Shown here one piece after another: positions 29,612-37,349 of a stretch of 37,349 nt of DNA. The position numbers were made by a program, and so were the translations under genes. Source of the stretch: Rugosimonospora africana (GTDB lineage: Bacteria > Actinomycetota > Actinomycetes > Mycobacteriales > Micromonosporaceae); the NCBI RefSeq assembly GCF_016862975.1, contig NZ_BONZ01000096.1, positions 1-37,349 on the forward strand. The letters run 5' to 3'. The notes below the pieces were generated by a model. It had not been told where the DNA came from, searched no databases, and was given only the letters and a program-made list of their open reading frames with translations. Each line of letters opens with the position of its first letter. Positions within the stretch are counted from its first letter, which is position 1.

Positions 29612-31615
29612 TCAAGGGGCTTGCGATCCATTCTTCCGGAGCGGCTCACTCGTCGTTCGCGGGGTTGGTGAGGTGGTGGCGGATGGCCGCGGTGTGGTTT
29701 CTTCGGCCTGGTCGACGCCGAGGCGGGTGAGGATGTCGAGGGCGTGTTGCCAGTGGGTGCGGGCCTGTTCGGGTTGGTGCATTGCCAGGTGGGCGTGGGC
29801 GAGTCCGTCGTGGGCGCGGGCCTGGTCGTCGGGCTGGCCGAGGTCGGTGGCGAGCGCGAGCGCCTGCTGGTGGTGGGTGAGGGCGGCCTGTGGGTTGCCG
29901 TTGGTGTGCTGCAGCCGGCCGAGACCTTGCCATGCTTCGTACTGCCAGTTGCGGTGACCAATCTGGCGGGCCATGTCGAGCACTCGTTGGTAGTGGTCGG
30001 CGGCCTGTTGGTACCGGCCCTGCATCCGGTGGGAATTGGCGAGGCCGGTCAGCGCTAGCAGCTCGCCGGGGCGGTGGCCGCTGGCGTGGGCCAGGCGCAG
30101 CGCCTGCTGGTAGTGGTCGGTGGCTTGCTCGTGGCGGCCCTGTAGCCGGTGGGTGTGGCCGAGACCGGTCAGGGCGTTCAGTTCGGCTGTCTGGTCGCCG
30201 GTGGCGCGTGCGGCGCTCAACGCCTGCTGGTGCAGGGTTTCGGCGTCGTGGAAACGACCGCGGGTGTGCAGGTGGCGGTGCAGGATGGTCGACAGGTGCA
30301 GCAGGTGTGCCTGCCTGCTGTGGTCGGTGGCCGATTTCGTGGCGGCCAGCAGGTTGGGCAGCTCGTTGTCCAGCCAACCGAGTGCCGCCGCCGGGTTGGG
30401 CGGGGTGGGGCTGGGAGTGCGCGAGGGTGGGACCCGCGGGCGGTGTTCACGCTCGTGCGGGTAGGCGGTGTCCATGGCCACCGCGGCGGTGTGCCGGTAG
30501 TAGTCGAGAAGGCGATCGAAAGCCTGGTCGGGCCCGTCCTGCGGTTTGGTGAGTGTGCGGGCGTAGGTGCGGACGAGGTCATGCATCCGGTACCGGTGCG
30601 GGCTTGTTTCCTCGAGTAGGTGGTCGTGGTACAGCCTGTCCAGTTGGTTCATAGCGTCGTCCAGACTGGTGCCGGCCCGAGCGGCGGCGGCATAGCTGTC
30701 GGTGTCGACGCCGGGGGCCAGGCCGATCAGGCGGAAGAAGCGCTGCCGTTGGGGTGGCAGGTGCCGGTAGGACCGGTCGAAGGCGGCCTGCACGGTGGTG
30801 TCTTCGCTGGTGAGGGTCAGCAGTCGTCGGCGGCTGGTCTTGACCTCGGCAAGTAAATCGGTCATGGTCCAGGTGTCGTGGGCGGCGAATCGTCTGGCGG
30901 TGATCGCGATCGCTAGCGGCAGGTATTCGCATGCCTGAACAAGGGTGGCCACGGCTTCGAGTTCGTTGGCGGCGCGGGGTACCAGGCGGAGGAACATCGC
31001 GACCGCGTCGGCGTGCGGGAGGACTTTGAGGTGCAGGTGGACGGCGTGATGGAGATCGCCGAGTCGTCGGCGGGAGGTGATCAGCACCAGCACGTGGGGG
31101 GAACTGGGCAGCAGCGGGACGACCTGCGCGGTGGACGCGACGTTGTCCAGGACGAGCAGGGCTTGCCGTCCGGCCATGCGGTCGCGCCAGAGGGCGATGC
31201 GGGCGTCGAGACGGTCGGGCAATTGTTTTGGGTCGATGCCGTCGGCCCGTAGCAGGTCGGCGGGGTCGGTGGGTTGGTGGCCGGCGGTGTGGGCTTTCAA
31301 ATCGAGGAACAGTTGCCGGTCGGGGTATCGCTGGGTCAGTTGGTGGGCGGCGTGCACGGCCAGGGTGGTTTTCCCGACACCGGGCATGCCGTCGATGGCG
31401 TGGATCGCGACGACGCCGCCGTGCTCGGCGGCTGTGGTCACGGTGTGGGTGATCGCCGCGAGTTCCTTGGTGCGGCCAATGAACGCGATGGTGTCGGGCG
31501 GCAGGCTGAACCGCATCTCGTCGCGGTCGGCCGCCGTCTCGACAGTTGCTCGTGCTCCCGTCCGATGTTCCTCCCCGTCGGCAGATCGTCCCCTATCGAC
31601 CAAGGAGCCGGCCAC
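29612..31615 (-). CDS. STAND ATPase with NB-ARC and TPR domains
   Basis: 667 residues from GTG 31615 (ATG 31516, beginning MRFSLPPDT, is a possible later start). NB-ARC elements: FIGRTKELAAI, P-loop GMPGVGKTT (about 76-84), Walker B ALLVLDNV (152-159), sensor-like LITSRRRLG (178-186), YLPLAI for the usual GLPLA, and MHD in RYRMHDLVRTYA (344-346). From about 450 to 625 there are four or five TPRs (GLGHTHRLQGRHEQATDHYQ, GLANSHRMQGRYQQAADHYQ). The Ser/Thr/Pro-rich end is probably disordered. AfsR/SARP-type relatives carry an N-terminal DNA-binding or effector domain; here only about 40 residues precede NB-ARC, so no effector is evident. It is bounded by the long direct repeats. Role could be regulatory or defensive; undetermined. 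Confidence 0.88.
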   Translation of the reverse strand: MAGSLVDRGRSADGEEHRTGARATVETAADRDEMRFSLPPDTIAFIGRTKELAAITHTVTTAAEHGGVVAIHAIDGMPGVGKTTLAVHAAHQLTQRYPDRQLFLDLKAHTAGHQPTDPADLLRADGIDPKQLPDRLDARIALWRDRMAGRQALLVLDNVASTAQVVPLLPSSPHVLVLITSRRRLGDLHHAVHLHLKVLPHADAVAMFLRLVPRAANELEAVATLVQACEYLPLAIAITARRFAAHDTWTMTDLLAEVKTSRRRLLTLTSEDTTVQAAFDRSYRHLPPQRQRFFRLIGLAPGVDTDSYAAAARAGTSLDDAMNQLDRLYHDHLLEETSPHRYRMHDLVRTYARTLTKPQDGPDQAFDRLLDYYRHTAAVAMDTAYPHEREHRPRVPPSRTPSPTPPNPAAALGWLDNELPNLLAATKSATDHSRQAHLLHLSTILHRHLHTRGRFHDAETLHQQALSAARATGDQTAELNALTGLGHTHRLQGRHEQATDHYQQALRLAHASGHRPGELLALTGLANSHRMQGRYQQAADHYQRVLDMARQIGHRNWQYEAWQGLGRLQHTNGNPQAALTHHQQALALATDLGQPDDQARAHDGLAHAHLAMHQPEQARTHWQHALDILTRLGVDQAEETTPRPSATTSPTPRTTSEPLRKNGSQAP

Positions 31616-31686
31616 CGCCGCCGAAGCTTGTGGACGCTGGACTGCGGACGATCGTAAGCAATCTCTATTCGATGTTTGGGTACTCC

Positions 31687-31895
31687 GGGTTCCGGTATCG
31701 ATCCGGCCTCGGTCTCGACGAGATGTCCGACTTCGAGAAGATTGCGTGTTAGTGAGAGTGGCAACGGCTGTTCTTCTCGGCGGTGCCGGTTCTGTCTATG
31801 GATCCTATGGGTAGGGGCCTCCACGTCGGCCGTCCTTGCTGTGGGGGGTAATCAGGCATATCGCTCTCGCGAGTGCGTCCGCTGGCGCTGCCTCT
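31687..31895 (+). repeat. Long direct repeat, copy B
   Basis: Begins GGGTTCCGGTATCGATCCGG; counterpart of 29297-29500. It lies about 70 bases upstream of the STAND start and may therefore contain that gene's promoter on the minus strand. Minus-strand translations of both copies share the peptide LSLTRNLL in one frame, but indels and stops make a conserved coding role unlikely. Confidence 0.8.
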
Positions 31896-32462
31896 CGTCA
31901 TCTTGATTTCGCCCGTTGCTTGGCCGAGTTTTCCGGCCGCTCGTGGAAAATCCGCATGCCTACGTCGAATTCGTCCAGATCGGAATGGTCGCCGCCATCC
32001 TCGACTAAGACCTTTGACCTGCGCGTGCTACGTCCCGCTGGGGCGTCGTTGGTGGACCTTCTGGGGCCGACCCGTCGCCAGACCGGTCTGACCGCCGTCG
32101 GCTGGGCCTCCCATTTTCTGGCCGACGACGCGACGTTGCTCTTGGCCTTCTGGCCACTAGACGTTGGCGTCGGCAGCGGACCGGACGAGGTCGTGGAGGC
32201 CGCGGCCAGGTCGCGCGTCGAGCTGCGCGGCCCATCTGAGATCCACACCAGATCCCCGCGTCGCCGGTCCAGAAGTTCTTGTAGCCGCCCGTCGGCGAAT
32301 GTCACGGTCGTGGTAGAGCGTTCCCCGTGTTCGCGGGCCTCGAGGTCGTCGTCCAGGGCGGTCGCGCCGGTGGACGGAGCTGAAGGGCCCCATTTGCGCG
32401 GGACGCGCCGACGCTGCAGACCGAGCTCGTCGACGTACTCCACCATCGAATCGGCGCTGTGC
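31896..32462. other. Region of broken coding fragments
   Basis: No complete gene. On the plus strand a 30-codon frame ending at TAA 32006-32008 reads LLGRVFRPLVENPHAYVEF then VQIGMVAAILD, protein-like but unidentified. On the minus strand an open frame (31898-32545) contains TTTVTFADGRLQELLDRRRG and DLVWISDGPRSSTRDL near 32190-32330 with good codon bias. It could be part of a hypothetical gene, but its ends look random. The overall impression is of gene scraps beside the repeat. Confidence 0.3.
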
Positions 32463-32858
32463 ATGGCGGCTGGCAATGTGATTCCCTGGCGGGCCGGTGA
32501 CCTGTTCCGGCAGCACTTCTCCGGGCCGGTCGGTGCGGTAAACACGCTGGTGGGTTAGCTCAACGGGGGTCAGGCGCCCGGGGCGTGCAGCTACCTCGGC
32601 GCGTCGGGCACGGTCACGGTGAACGACGGCCCGCCGAACACCTCCTACGCGGTCGACGCCAGCGGCGTCAGTGCCCCGGTCACGTTCCGTACCGGGGTGA
32701 AGGGCAACGGCAGGGTCCAAGTGACCAACGTCCGGCCACCGGTCGGCTGGACCGCCACCGTCCGCTGGCGCCCCGCGACGAGCGGGTGTCTGGCCGCGGT
32801 CGCCGTCAGGGCGGCGGTGCCGTGCATCCCGTGGGAATCGGCCGCACAGGTGATCTAG
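32463..32858 (+). pseudogene. Beta-rich protein fragment with internal stop
   Basis: From ATG 32463 the frame reads MAAGNVIPWRAGDLFRQHFS, GPVGAVNTLVG, then TAG (32556-32558). It continues in the same frame as LNGGQAPGACSYLGASGTVT, VNDGPPNTSYAVDASGVSAP and RVQVTNVRPPVGWTATVRW, stopping at TAG 32856-32858. A single C-to-T change (CAG to TAG) would explain the stop. The Gly/Thr/Val-rich pattern suggests an Ig-like or other beta-sandwich domain of an exported protein. Family not recognised; 5' part missing. Confidence 0.35.
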
Positions 32859-33257
32859 CGGCAGAAGGTGGCCAATTTGTTTAGACTCAAGCTCCTCGTG
32901 CCGGAGCGACACAACGCGGCCGGAACCGGATCCTCGGCTGCGGCCAGCACCGGTGAACACATCACCGGATCGGCCATGCGACCCAATCTAGCCAGCGCCG
33001 AGCAACGCGCCTCAATCCGATTTCCTTCGCACGCATCCGCCGCGAGTCGTGCGGTCATGCCGGATTGGCTGCACCTGGTCTTGACCGGTTTCGGGTGGTC
33101 CGTCGCCTACCCGTCATCTAGTCCGCCTTTGAGACGACCAGGATCGCGACGGATCTCTCGGCCTCGGCGCTGCTCGTGGCGTCGTCACTTTTTTGTCACT
33201 GGTCTCGCGTCGGCGTCGGCCTACGGTCGGTCGACATCGATGCGGAGGTGGGAAGAG
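32859..33257 (+). other. Gene-free region upstream of the alpha/beta hydrolase operon
   Basis: About 400 bases without a convincing gene. At about 33185-33205 a direct repeat GTCACT-TTTTT-GTCACT occurs 60 bases before the first hydrolase start, a possible promoter or operator element. The ribosome site GGAGGTGGGAAGAG precedes ATG 33258. Confidence 0.35.
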
Positions 33258-34004
33258 ATGACTGAGTCTGAGGGTGCTGACGATGGCCTGACGGTTGTCT
33301 TGGTGCACGGCGCGTTCGCGGATGCGTCGAGTTGGTCGGTTGTCATCGCGCAGTTGCTGGCGGCGGGTCTGGACGTGCGGGCGGTGGCGAACCCGTTGCG
33401 TGGGCTGGCCGCGGACGCCCGCTATGTGGCCGACTTGGCTTCCGAGGTCCAGGGGAGGGTGCTACTGGTGGGGCACAGCTACGGCGGCGCGGTGATCACT
33501 AACGCCGCCGGTCAGCTCGCCAACGCGGTCGGCTTGGCGTTCATCACCGCGTTCGCTCTGGAGGAGGGCGAGAGCCTGACGGCGATCGTCGAGCAGTTTC
33601 CGGACACGCTGATGGGGCCGGCTCTGCGTCAGACTGTTGTGCGCGCCGAGAATGGTGACAAGGCGGTCGAGTTGAGCATCGACCAGTCGCAGTTCCCGGC
33701 GGTCTTTGCCGCCGATGTGCCCGCGACGACGGCCGCGGTCATGGCGGTCAGCCAGCGGCCGATCGGGTTGGCCGGTTTCACCGAGGCGTCAGGGGAGCCG
33801 GCATGGCGGCAATTGCCATCCTGGTTCCTCGTGGCCAACAACGATCAGGCCATCCACGTGGATGCGCAGCGCTTCATGGCGCGGCGCGCGGGATCGCACA
33901 TCGCCGAGACGGCCGGTTCTCATGCCGTCATGGTCTCCCAGCCCACCGCCGTCGCGGACGTGATCCTCACGGCCGCGCGCACGCTCCGTCGAAAGGAATC
34001 CTGA
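33258..34004 (+). CDS. Alpha/beta hydrolase (cytosolic)
   Basis: 248 residues from ATG 33258, chosen for GGAGG nine bases upstream; a frame extension to 32868 is not protein-like. Oxyanion segment TVVLVHGAFADASSW, nucleophile elbow GHSYGGAVITNAAG (Ser), and catalytic His in ETAGSHAVMVSQP near the C-terminus. The acid is probably in WFLVANNDQAIHVDAQ. No signal. About half identical to the next gene's product by eye, apart from that protein's Tat signal, so the two are probably a duplicated pair. Small-ester or lactone hydrolysis is likely; substrate unknown. Confidence 0.88.
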   Translation: MTESEGADDGLTVVLVHGAFADASSWSVVIAQLLAAGLDVRAVANPLRGLAADARYVADLASEVQGRVLLVGHSYGGAVITNAAGQLANAVGLAFITAFALEEGESLTAIVEQFPDTLMGPALRQTVVRAENGDKAVELSIDQSQFPAVFAADVPATTAAVMAVSQRPIGLAGFTEASGEPAWRQLPSWFLVANNDQAIHVDAQRFMARRAGSHIAETAGSHAVMVSQPTAVADVILTAARTLRRKES

Positions 34005-34007
34005 CCA

Positions 34008-34853
34008 ATGGACACCTTCCGTACTTCCCGCCGGACCGTCCTGACCGGCCTGGCCACCGTGTCGGCCGCCGCAGGTCTCGGCATCGCAACCGCGGCCGCC
34101 CCCGCGCAGGCCGTATCCGGTACCTCCATCCGGCCCGCCCGCGACAAACGGCCGACCGTCGTGTTGGTCCACGGCGCGTTCGCAGACGCATCCGGCTGGA
34201 GCGGTACGGTACAGCGCCTGCAGGACGACGGCTACCCGGTTGTCGCAGTGGCCAATCCGCTGCGCGCGCTGGCCGGCGACGCCGCGTACCTGGCGGCCGT
34301 GCTCGCCTCGATCACCGGTCCGATCATTCTGGTCGGCCACTCGTACGGCGGCGCGGTGATCACCAATGCCGCGACCGGGAACTCGAACGTCAAGGCGCTG
34401 GTGTACATCGCCGCGTTCGCTCCCGACGAGGGCGAGACCGCTTCCGCGCTCAGTGCCGGAAGCGCCCTTACGGACGCCGTCGGTGGCATCCTGGTCCCGA
34501 TCTCGGGTGGCGGTACCGACGTGGAACTGTCGATCCGGCCGGAGGAGTTCCGGAAGGTGTTCATCAGCGAGGTCGGCCCGGCCACGGCGCTGGAGATGGC
34601 GGCAACGCAGCGCCCGATCACGCTGACGGCACTGGCCTCCCCGTCCGGTACACCCGCGTGGCGGAGCATCCCGTCGTGGTACGCGGTGTCCGGTGCGGAT
34701 CAGGCGATCCCGCCGGCCTCGCAGCGGGCGATGGCCAAGCGGGCCGGGTCGCACACCGTCGAGGTCGCCCACGCCTCGCACGCCTACTTCGTCACCCACC
34801 CAAACGTTGTCGTCGACCTCATCCGTGCCGCCGCCCACGCGGCGGCCGGCTGA
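34008..34853 (+). CDS. Alpha/beta hydrolase with Tat signal (exported paralog)
   Basis: 281 residues from ATG 34008, three bases after the previous stop. Residues 1-37 are a twin-arginine signal (TSRRTVLTGLATVSAAAGLG, ending APAQA). The mature part repeats the first gene's landmarks: TVVLVHGAFADASGW, GHSYGGAVITNAATG, WYAVSGADQAIPPASQRAM and AHASHAYFVTHP. A tandem duplication in which one copy gained or lost export is the simplest reading. It probably acts outside the membrane on the same class of substrate. Confidence 0.9.
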   Translation: MDTFRTSRRTVLTGLATVSAAAGLGIATAAAPAQAVSGTSIRPARDKRPTVVLVHGAFADASGWSGTVQRLQDDGYPVVAVANPLRALAGDAAYLAAVLASITGPIILVGHSYGGAVITNAATGNSNVKALVYIAAFAPDEGETASALSAGSALTDAVGGILVPISGGGTDVELSIRPEEFRKVFISEVGPATALEMAATQRPITLTALASPSGTPAWRSIPSWYAVSGADQAIPPASQRAMAKRAGSHTVEVAHASHAYFVTHPNVVVDLIRAAAHAAAG

Positions 34854-34899
34854 CCCGCCAAGTGTCCACCCTGATCGCCCCCAGCTACCGGAGACATCC

Positions 34900-35373
34900 A
34901 TGACCGATTCGCCATTGCTGCCCCCCAGCGTCGGGGAGCCCTTCTGGTTCCTCGGCGGCCAAGCCCGCGTCCTGCTGCCCGGCGCGGCCACGAACCGGGC
35001 GATGAGCGTGCTGGAATTCGACGACCCGAAGGGGCAAGCTCCGCCGTTGCACGTGCACGACGGAGAGGACGAGGTGTGGATCGTTCTCGACGGTGAGATC
35101 AGCTTCTTCGTCGGCGACGCCCGCTACGACCTGCAAGGCGGACAGGTCGCGCACGGCCCGCGCGGAGTGCCGCACAGCTACCTGGTTCGCTCGCCGCAGT
35201 CCCGGATGGCGGTCGTCTACGCGCCGGCCGGCATCGAGGAGTGGTTCCGCTCCAACGGCACGCCCGTCTCGCACGTCGACGACGCGCCAGCGTCGTTCGA
35301 CATCGGCGCGATCATCGCGTCCGCCGAAGCATTCAGCCTGCGGGTCGTCGGCCCGCCACCGCAGCAGATCTGA
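34900..35373 (+). CDS. Cupin-domain protein (quercetinase-like)
   Basis: 157 residues from ATG 34900, with CGGAG upstream. The cupin metal motif 1 is PPLHVHDGEDEVWIVLDGEI (G-x5-H-x-H-x3,4-E type). Motif 2 is GPRGVPHSYLVRSPQSRMAV, with a single His. Length and the FWFLGGQARVLL start match quercetin 2,3-dioxygenase-like small cupins. A metal-dependent dioxygenase or isomerase is possible. Set between hydrolases with short gaps, so probably in the same transcript. Confidence 0.85.
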   Translation: MTDSPLLPPSVGEPFWFLGGQARVLLPGAATNRAMSVLEFDDPKGQAPPLHVHDGEDEVWIVLDGEISFFVGDARYDLQGGQVAHGPRGVPHSYLVRSPQSRMAVVYAPAGIEEWFRSNGTPVSHVDDAPASFDIGAIIASAEAFSLRVVGPPPQQI

Positions 35374-35383
35374 GGAGCCCATC

Positions 35384-36181
35384 ATGAGTACCCCGATACC
35401 GGTCATCTTCATCCACGGGCTGTGGCTGCACGCCACTTCCTGGACGCCATGGGTAGACCTGTTCCGCGAAGCGGGCTACGAACCGACAGCGCCGGGCTGG
35501 CCGGGCGACGAGGACACGGTCGAGGAGACCCGCGCGGCCCCGGACGGCATCGCCGACCACGGCATCGACGACGTCGTCGAGCACTACGCGAAAATCATCG
35601 ACCGGCTCGACACCAAGCCGATCCTCATCGGACACTCCTTTGGCGGCATGATCGCCCAGAAGTTGCTCGGCCTGGACCGGGCGGCTGCCGCGATCGCGAT
35701 CGACGCCGCCCAGATCAAGGGCGTGCTGCCGGTGCCGCTGTCAGCGTTGCGCGCCACGCTGCCGGTGTTCAAGAACCCGAGCAACCGGCGCCGGGCCGTC
35801 GTGCTGACCCCTGAGCAGTTCCGGTTCGCGTTCGGCAACGCCATTTCCGAGACCGAGTCCCAGGAACTGTACGAGCGGTGGACGATCCCGGCACCGGGCA
35901 AGCCGCTGTTCGAAGCGGCTGCGGCCAACTTTGACCCGCACTCACCGGCCAAGGTGGATACCGTCAACGAGTTACGCGGCCCACTACTGTTGATCATGGG
36001 TGGCAAGGACCACACCGTGCCGGAAGCCGTCACCCGCGCCACCCTCAAGCAGTACCGGCACTCCAGCGCGGTCACCGACATTCTCGAGTTCCCGGACCGG
36101 GCGCACTCGCTGACCATCGATAGCGGCTGGCGTGACGTCGCCAACGCCAGCCTGACCTGGCTCACAGAGCAGGCGCTGTGA
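35384..36181 (+). CDS. Alpha/beta hydrolase (non-heme peroxidase/lactonase-like)
   Basis: 265 residues from ATG 35384 behind GAGGAG, ten bases after the cupin stop. Oxyanion segment VIFIHGLWLHATSWTPWVD, nucleophile elbow IGHSFGGMIAQKLLG, acid in LLIMGGKDHTVP and His in EFPDRAHSLTIDSGW. No signal peptide. The HSFGG elbow and short cap resemble general esterases; substrate not predictable. Its stop overlaps the start of the next gene by four bases (GTGA). Confidence 0.88.
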   Translation: MSTPIPVIFIHGLWLHATSWTPWVDLFREAGYEPTAPGWPGDEDTVEETRAAPDGIADHGIDDVVEHYAKIIDRLDTKPILIGHSFGGMIAQKLLGLDRAAAAIAIDAAQIKGVLPVPLSALRATLPVFKNPSNRRRAVVLTPEQFRFAFGNAISETESQELYERWTIPAPGKPLFEAAAANFDPHSPAKVDTVNELRGPLLLIMGGKDHTVPEAVTRATLKQYRHSSAVTDILEFPDRAHSLTIDSGWRDVANASLTWLTEQAL

Positions 36182-37161
36182 GGGCCTACGGGTTGAAGCC
36201 CCGTCATCTCGGGCTGCTGGCGGTGACCGTGTTGGTCTCGCTCCTCGCGCCGTCCGCGGCGGCGGCCCAAGGCCACTCAACTGTCGCCGCTGGCTGGGAG
36301 CCCCGGGTGCCGTACGGGTTCACGGAGCAGAAGACCAGGGTCGGCAACGTCGGGATCAACTACGTGCGCGGCGGTCACGGCCCGACCCTCGTCCTGATCC
36401 ACGGATTCCCGCAGACCTGGTACGAGTGGCGCGCGATCCTGCCCGAGCTGGCCAAGCACTACACGGTGATCGCACCCGACCTGCGGGGCGCCGGTCGCAG
36501 CGACGCCCCGGCCGGGGGATACGACAAGAAGACCATGGCCGCCGACATCCACGGCCTGCTGGCCGAGCTCGGCCTGAACCGCGACATCCGGCTGGTCGGT
36601 CACGACATCGGCACCATGGTCGCCTACGCCTACGCCACCGCCCATCCGGACGAGGTGCGGAAGTTGGTCCTCAGTGAGGCACCCATCCCGGACGAAAGCC
36701 TGTACGACGCTCCGTCCCTGACCGACAAGGGCCCGGGCGCCTGGCACTTCGGCTTCTTCGCCCTGACCAACGGTCTTCCCGAACAGCTCGTCGACGGCCG
36801 GGAAGAGCTGTGGGTGGACCGGTTCACCGACTCCCTCGAAGTCCAGAAGGACGCCATCGGCCCCGTGGAGGTGCGGGAGTTCGCCAAGTACCTGCGCGAC
36901 GACGCCCACCTGCGGGCGAGCTTCGAGTGGTTCCGGGCCTTCCCCACTGACATCGCCGACAACGCCCGGTACGCCAAGACCAAGCTCGCCATGCCGGTGT
37001 TGGCCATCGGGGCCAGCAACAGCCTCGGTGGGGCCGAGCAGACCCAGGTCAGCAACTACGCGAACAACGTCACCGGCGCCGTGATCGCGAACTCCGGCCA
37101 CTGGATCTACGAGGAGCACCCCGCCGAACTCACCCGGCGCCTGCTCACCTTCCTGGCCTGA
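36178..37161 (+). CDS. Secreted epoxide-hydrolase-like alpha/beta hydrolase
   Basis: 327 residues from GTG 36178, coupled to the previous gene. N-terminal signal about residues 8-32 (LLAVTVLVSLLAPSAAAAQG). Catalytic landmarks of the epoxide hydrolase/haloalkane dehalogenase branch: HGFPQTWYEWRAILPELAKH, nucleophile elbow VGHDIGTMVAYAYA with Asp instead of Ser, DLRGAGRSDAP and final His in NSGHWIYEEHP. The Asp nucleophile points to epoxide or halide opening through an ester intermediate. Export of such an enzyme is less usual. A stem-loop follows its stop, closing the operon. Confidence 0.9.
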   Translation: MRAYGLKPRHLGLLAVTVLVSLLAPSAAAAQGHSTVAAGWEPRVPYGFTEQKTRVGNVGINYVRGGHGPTLVLIHGFPQTWYEWRAILPELAKHYTVIAPDLRGAGRSDAPAGGYDKKTMAADIHGLLAELGLNRDIRLVGHDIGTMVAYAYATAHPDEVRKLVLSEAPIPDESLYDAPSLTDKGPGAWHFGFFALTNGLPEQLVDGREELWVDRFTDSLEVQKDAIGPVEVREFAKYLRDDAHLRASFEWFRAFPTDIADNARYAKTKLAMPVLAIGASNSLGGAEQTQVSNYANNVTGAVIANSGHWIYEEHPAELTRRLLTFLA

Positions 37162-37167
37162 GCACCA

Positions 37168-37211
37168 CCGGCCGGCCGCGTAGCCTCGATATCGGCGCCG
37201 CGGCCGGCCGG
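37168..37211 (+). terminator. Stem-loop terminator with 13-base perfect stem
   Basis: CCGGCCGGCCGCG at 37168-37180 pairs exactly with CGCGGCCGGCCGG at 37199-37211, with an 18-base loop. It starts seven bases after the last hydrolase stop and ends 19 bases before the next start. It fits an intrinsic terminator without a T-tract, as common in actinomycetes. Confidence 0.7.
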
Positions 37212-37230
37212 CCCACGAGAGGATTCCGTC

Positions 37231-37349
37231 ATGGACCTAGACCCGACCGGAAAGGTCGCAGTCGTCACCGGTGCCAGCAAAGGCATCGGACTAGCCATCA
37301 CGCAGGCCCTGGCCGGCGAAGGCGTCCACGTCGCGGCGGGCGCCCGCCA
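37231..37349 (+). CDS. SDR-family oxidoreductase, N-terminal part (partial)
   Basis: 39 codons from ATG 37231, with GAGAGGA upstream, running off the window. The classical SDR nucleotide loop is complete: GKVAVVTGASKGIGLAI, followed by LAGEGVHVAAGAR. The Ala-Arg after beta-2 suggests NADP preference. The stem-loop before it suggests a separate transcript from the hydrolase operon. Confidence 0.9.
   Translation, partial: MDLDPTGKVAVVTGASKGIGLAITQALAGEGVHVAAGAR

Noticed and set aside
31438-31824. Minus-strand frame through repeat copy B sharing LSLTRNLL with copy A
   Set aside because: The shared peptide follows from DNA similarity; stops and indels elsewhere in the repeat argue against a conserved small protein.
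1-37349. CRISPR arrays, integrases, tRNA-associated attachment sites
   Set aside because: No regularly spaced repeats, no tyrosine or serine recombinase gene and no tRNA were seen.

Overview
The window comes from a high-GC actinomycete chromosome. The evidence is strong G/C bias at third codon positions, GTG starts, four-base ATGA/GTGA gene overlaps, twin-arginine (Tat) signals, a mycothiol-type DinB/MDMPI domain, an RskA anti-sigma factor, and a sugar ABC importer with no ATPase of its own. A Micromonosporaceae-like host is plausible but cannot be proven from this sequence.

Layout. (1) 1-5.1 kb: the tail of a GMC oxidoreductase, then a minus-strand operon of a secreted DUF4331 protein, a TPR protein and a NicO-type nickel/cobalt transporter. 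(2) 5.1-6.2 kb: a toxin-antitoxin-like pair whose first ORF looks chimeric and whose toxin is frameshifted, plus a decayed GH43-like glycosidase. (3) 6.7-11.7 kb: an ECF sigma factor with a translationally coupled MDMPI/anti-sigma fusion, a convergent RskA anti-sigma factor, and a second DUF4331 operon (small Tat-signal protein, signal-less DUF4331 protein, small conserved protein). By eye, both DUF4331 operons carry the same promoter-like motif, CAATC-N17-CGAAT. (4) 11.8-14.8 kb: part of an azole/thiopeptide-type RiPP cluster: a truncated leader-binding (E1-like) fragment, a double SagB-type dehydrogenase and a TIGR03891-type protein. No precursor or YcaO gene is present.

(5) 14.8-17.0 kb: a patchwork of decay. 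It holds a 5'-truncated copy of an uncharacterised dispersed protein family, a frameshifted P-loop kinase with a mutated Walker A motif, and pieces of IS701, ISL3 and IS110 transposases. (6) 17.0-28.9 kb: an intact catabolic locus. The IclR regulator, a Gfo/Idh protein, a GNAT and a U32-like TIM barrel are on the minus strand. Diverging from them are an ABC sugar importer, a ceramidase-like hydrolase, an SDR, an IlvD/Edd sugar-acid dehydratase and a DHDPS-family aldolase. Together these read as uptake, oxidation, dehydration and aldol cleavage of an unknown sugar or sugar acid.

(7) 28.9-33.2 kb: an LtrA gene cut off after about 80 codons where it meets a repeat of about 200 bp. A second direct copy of this repeat lies beyond a STAND (NB-ARC/TPR) ATPase gene. 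Broken coding fragments follow. (8) 33.2-37.3 kb: a co-directional run of four alpha/beta hydrolases and a cupin, closed by a 13-bp-stem hairpin, then the start of an SDR gene at the window edge.

The most promising leads are the shared promoter of the two DUF4331 operons with their nearby sigma/anti-sigma genes, the repeat-bounded STAND gene, the orphan RiPP module and the sugar-acid operon. Family assignments are from reading the proteins; no database search was possible.
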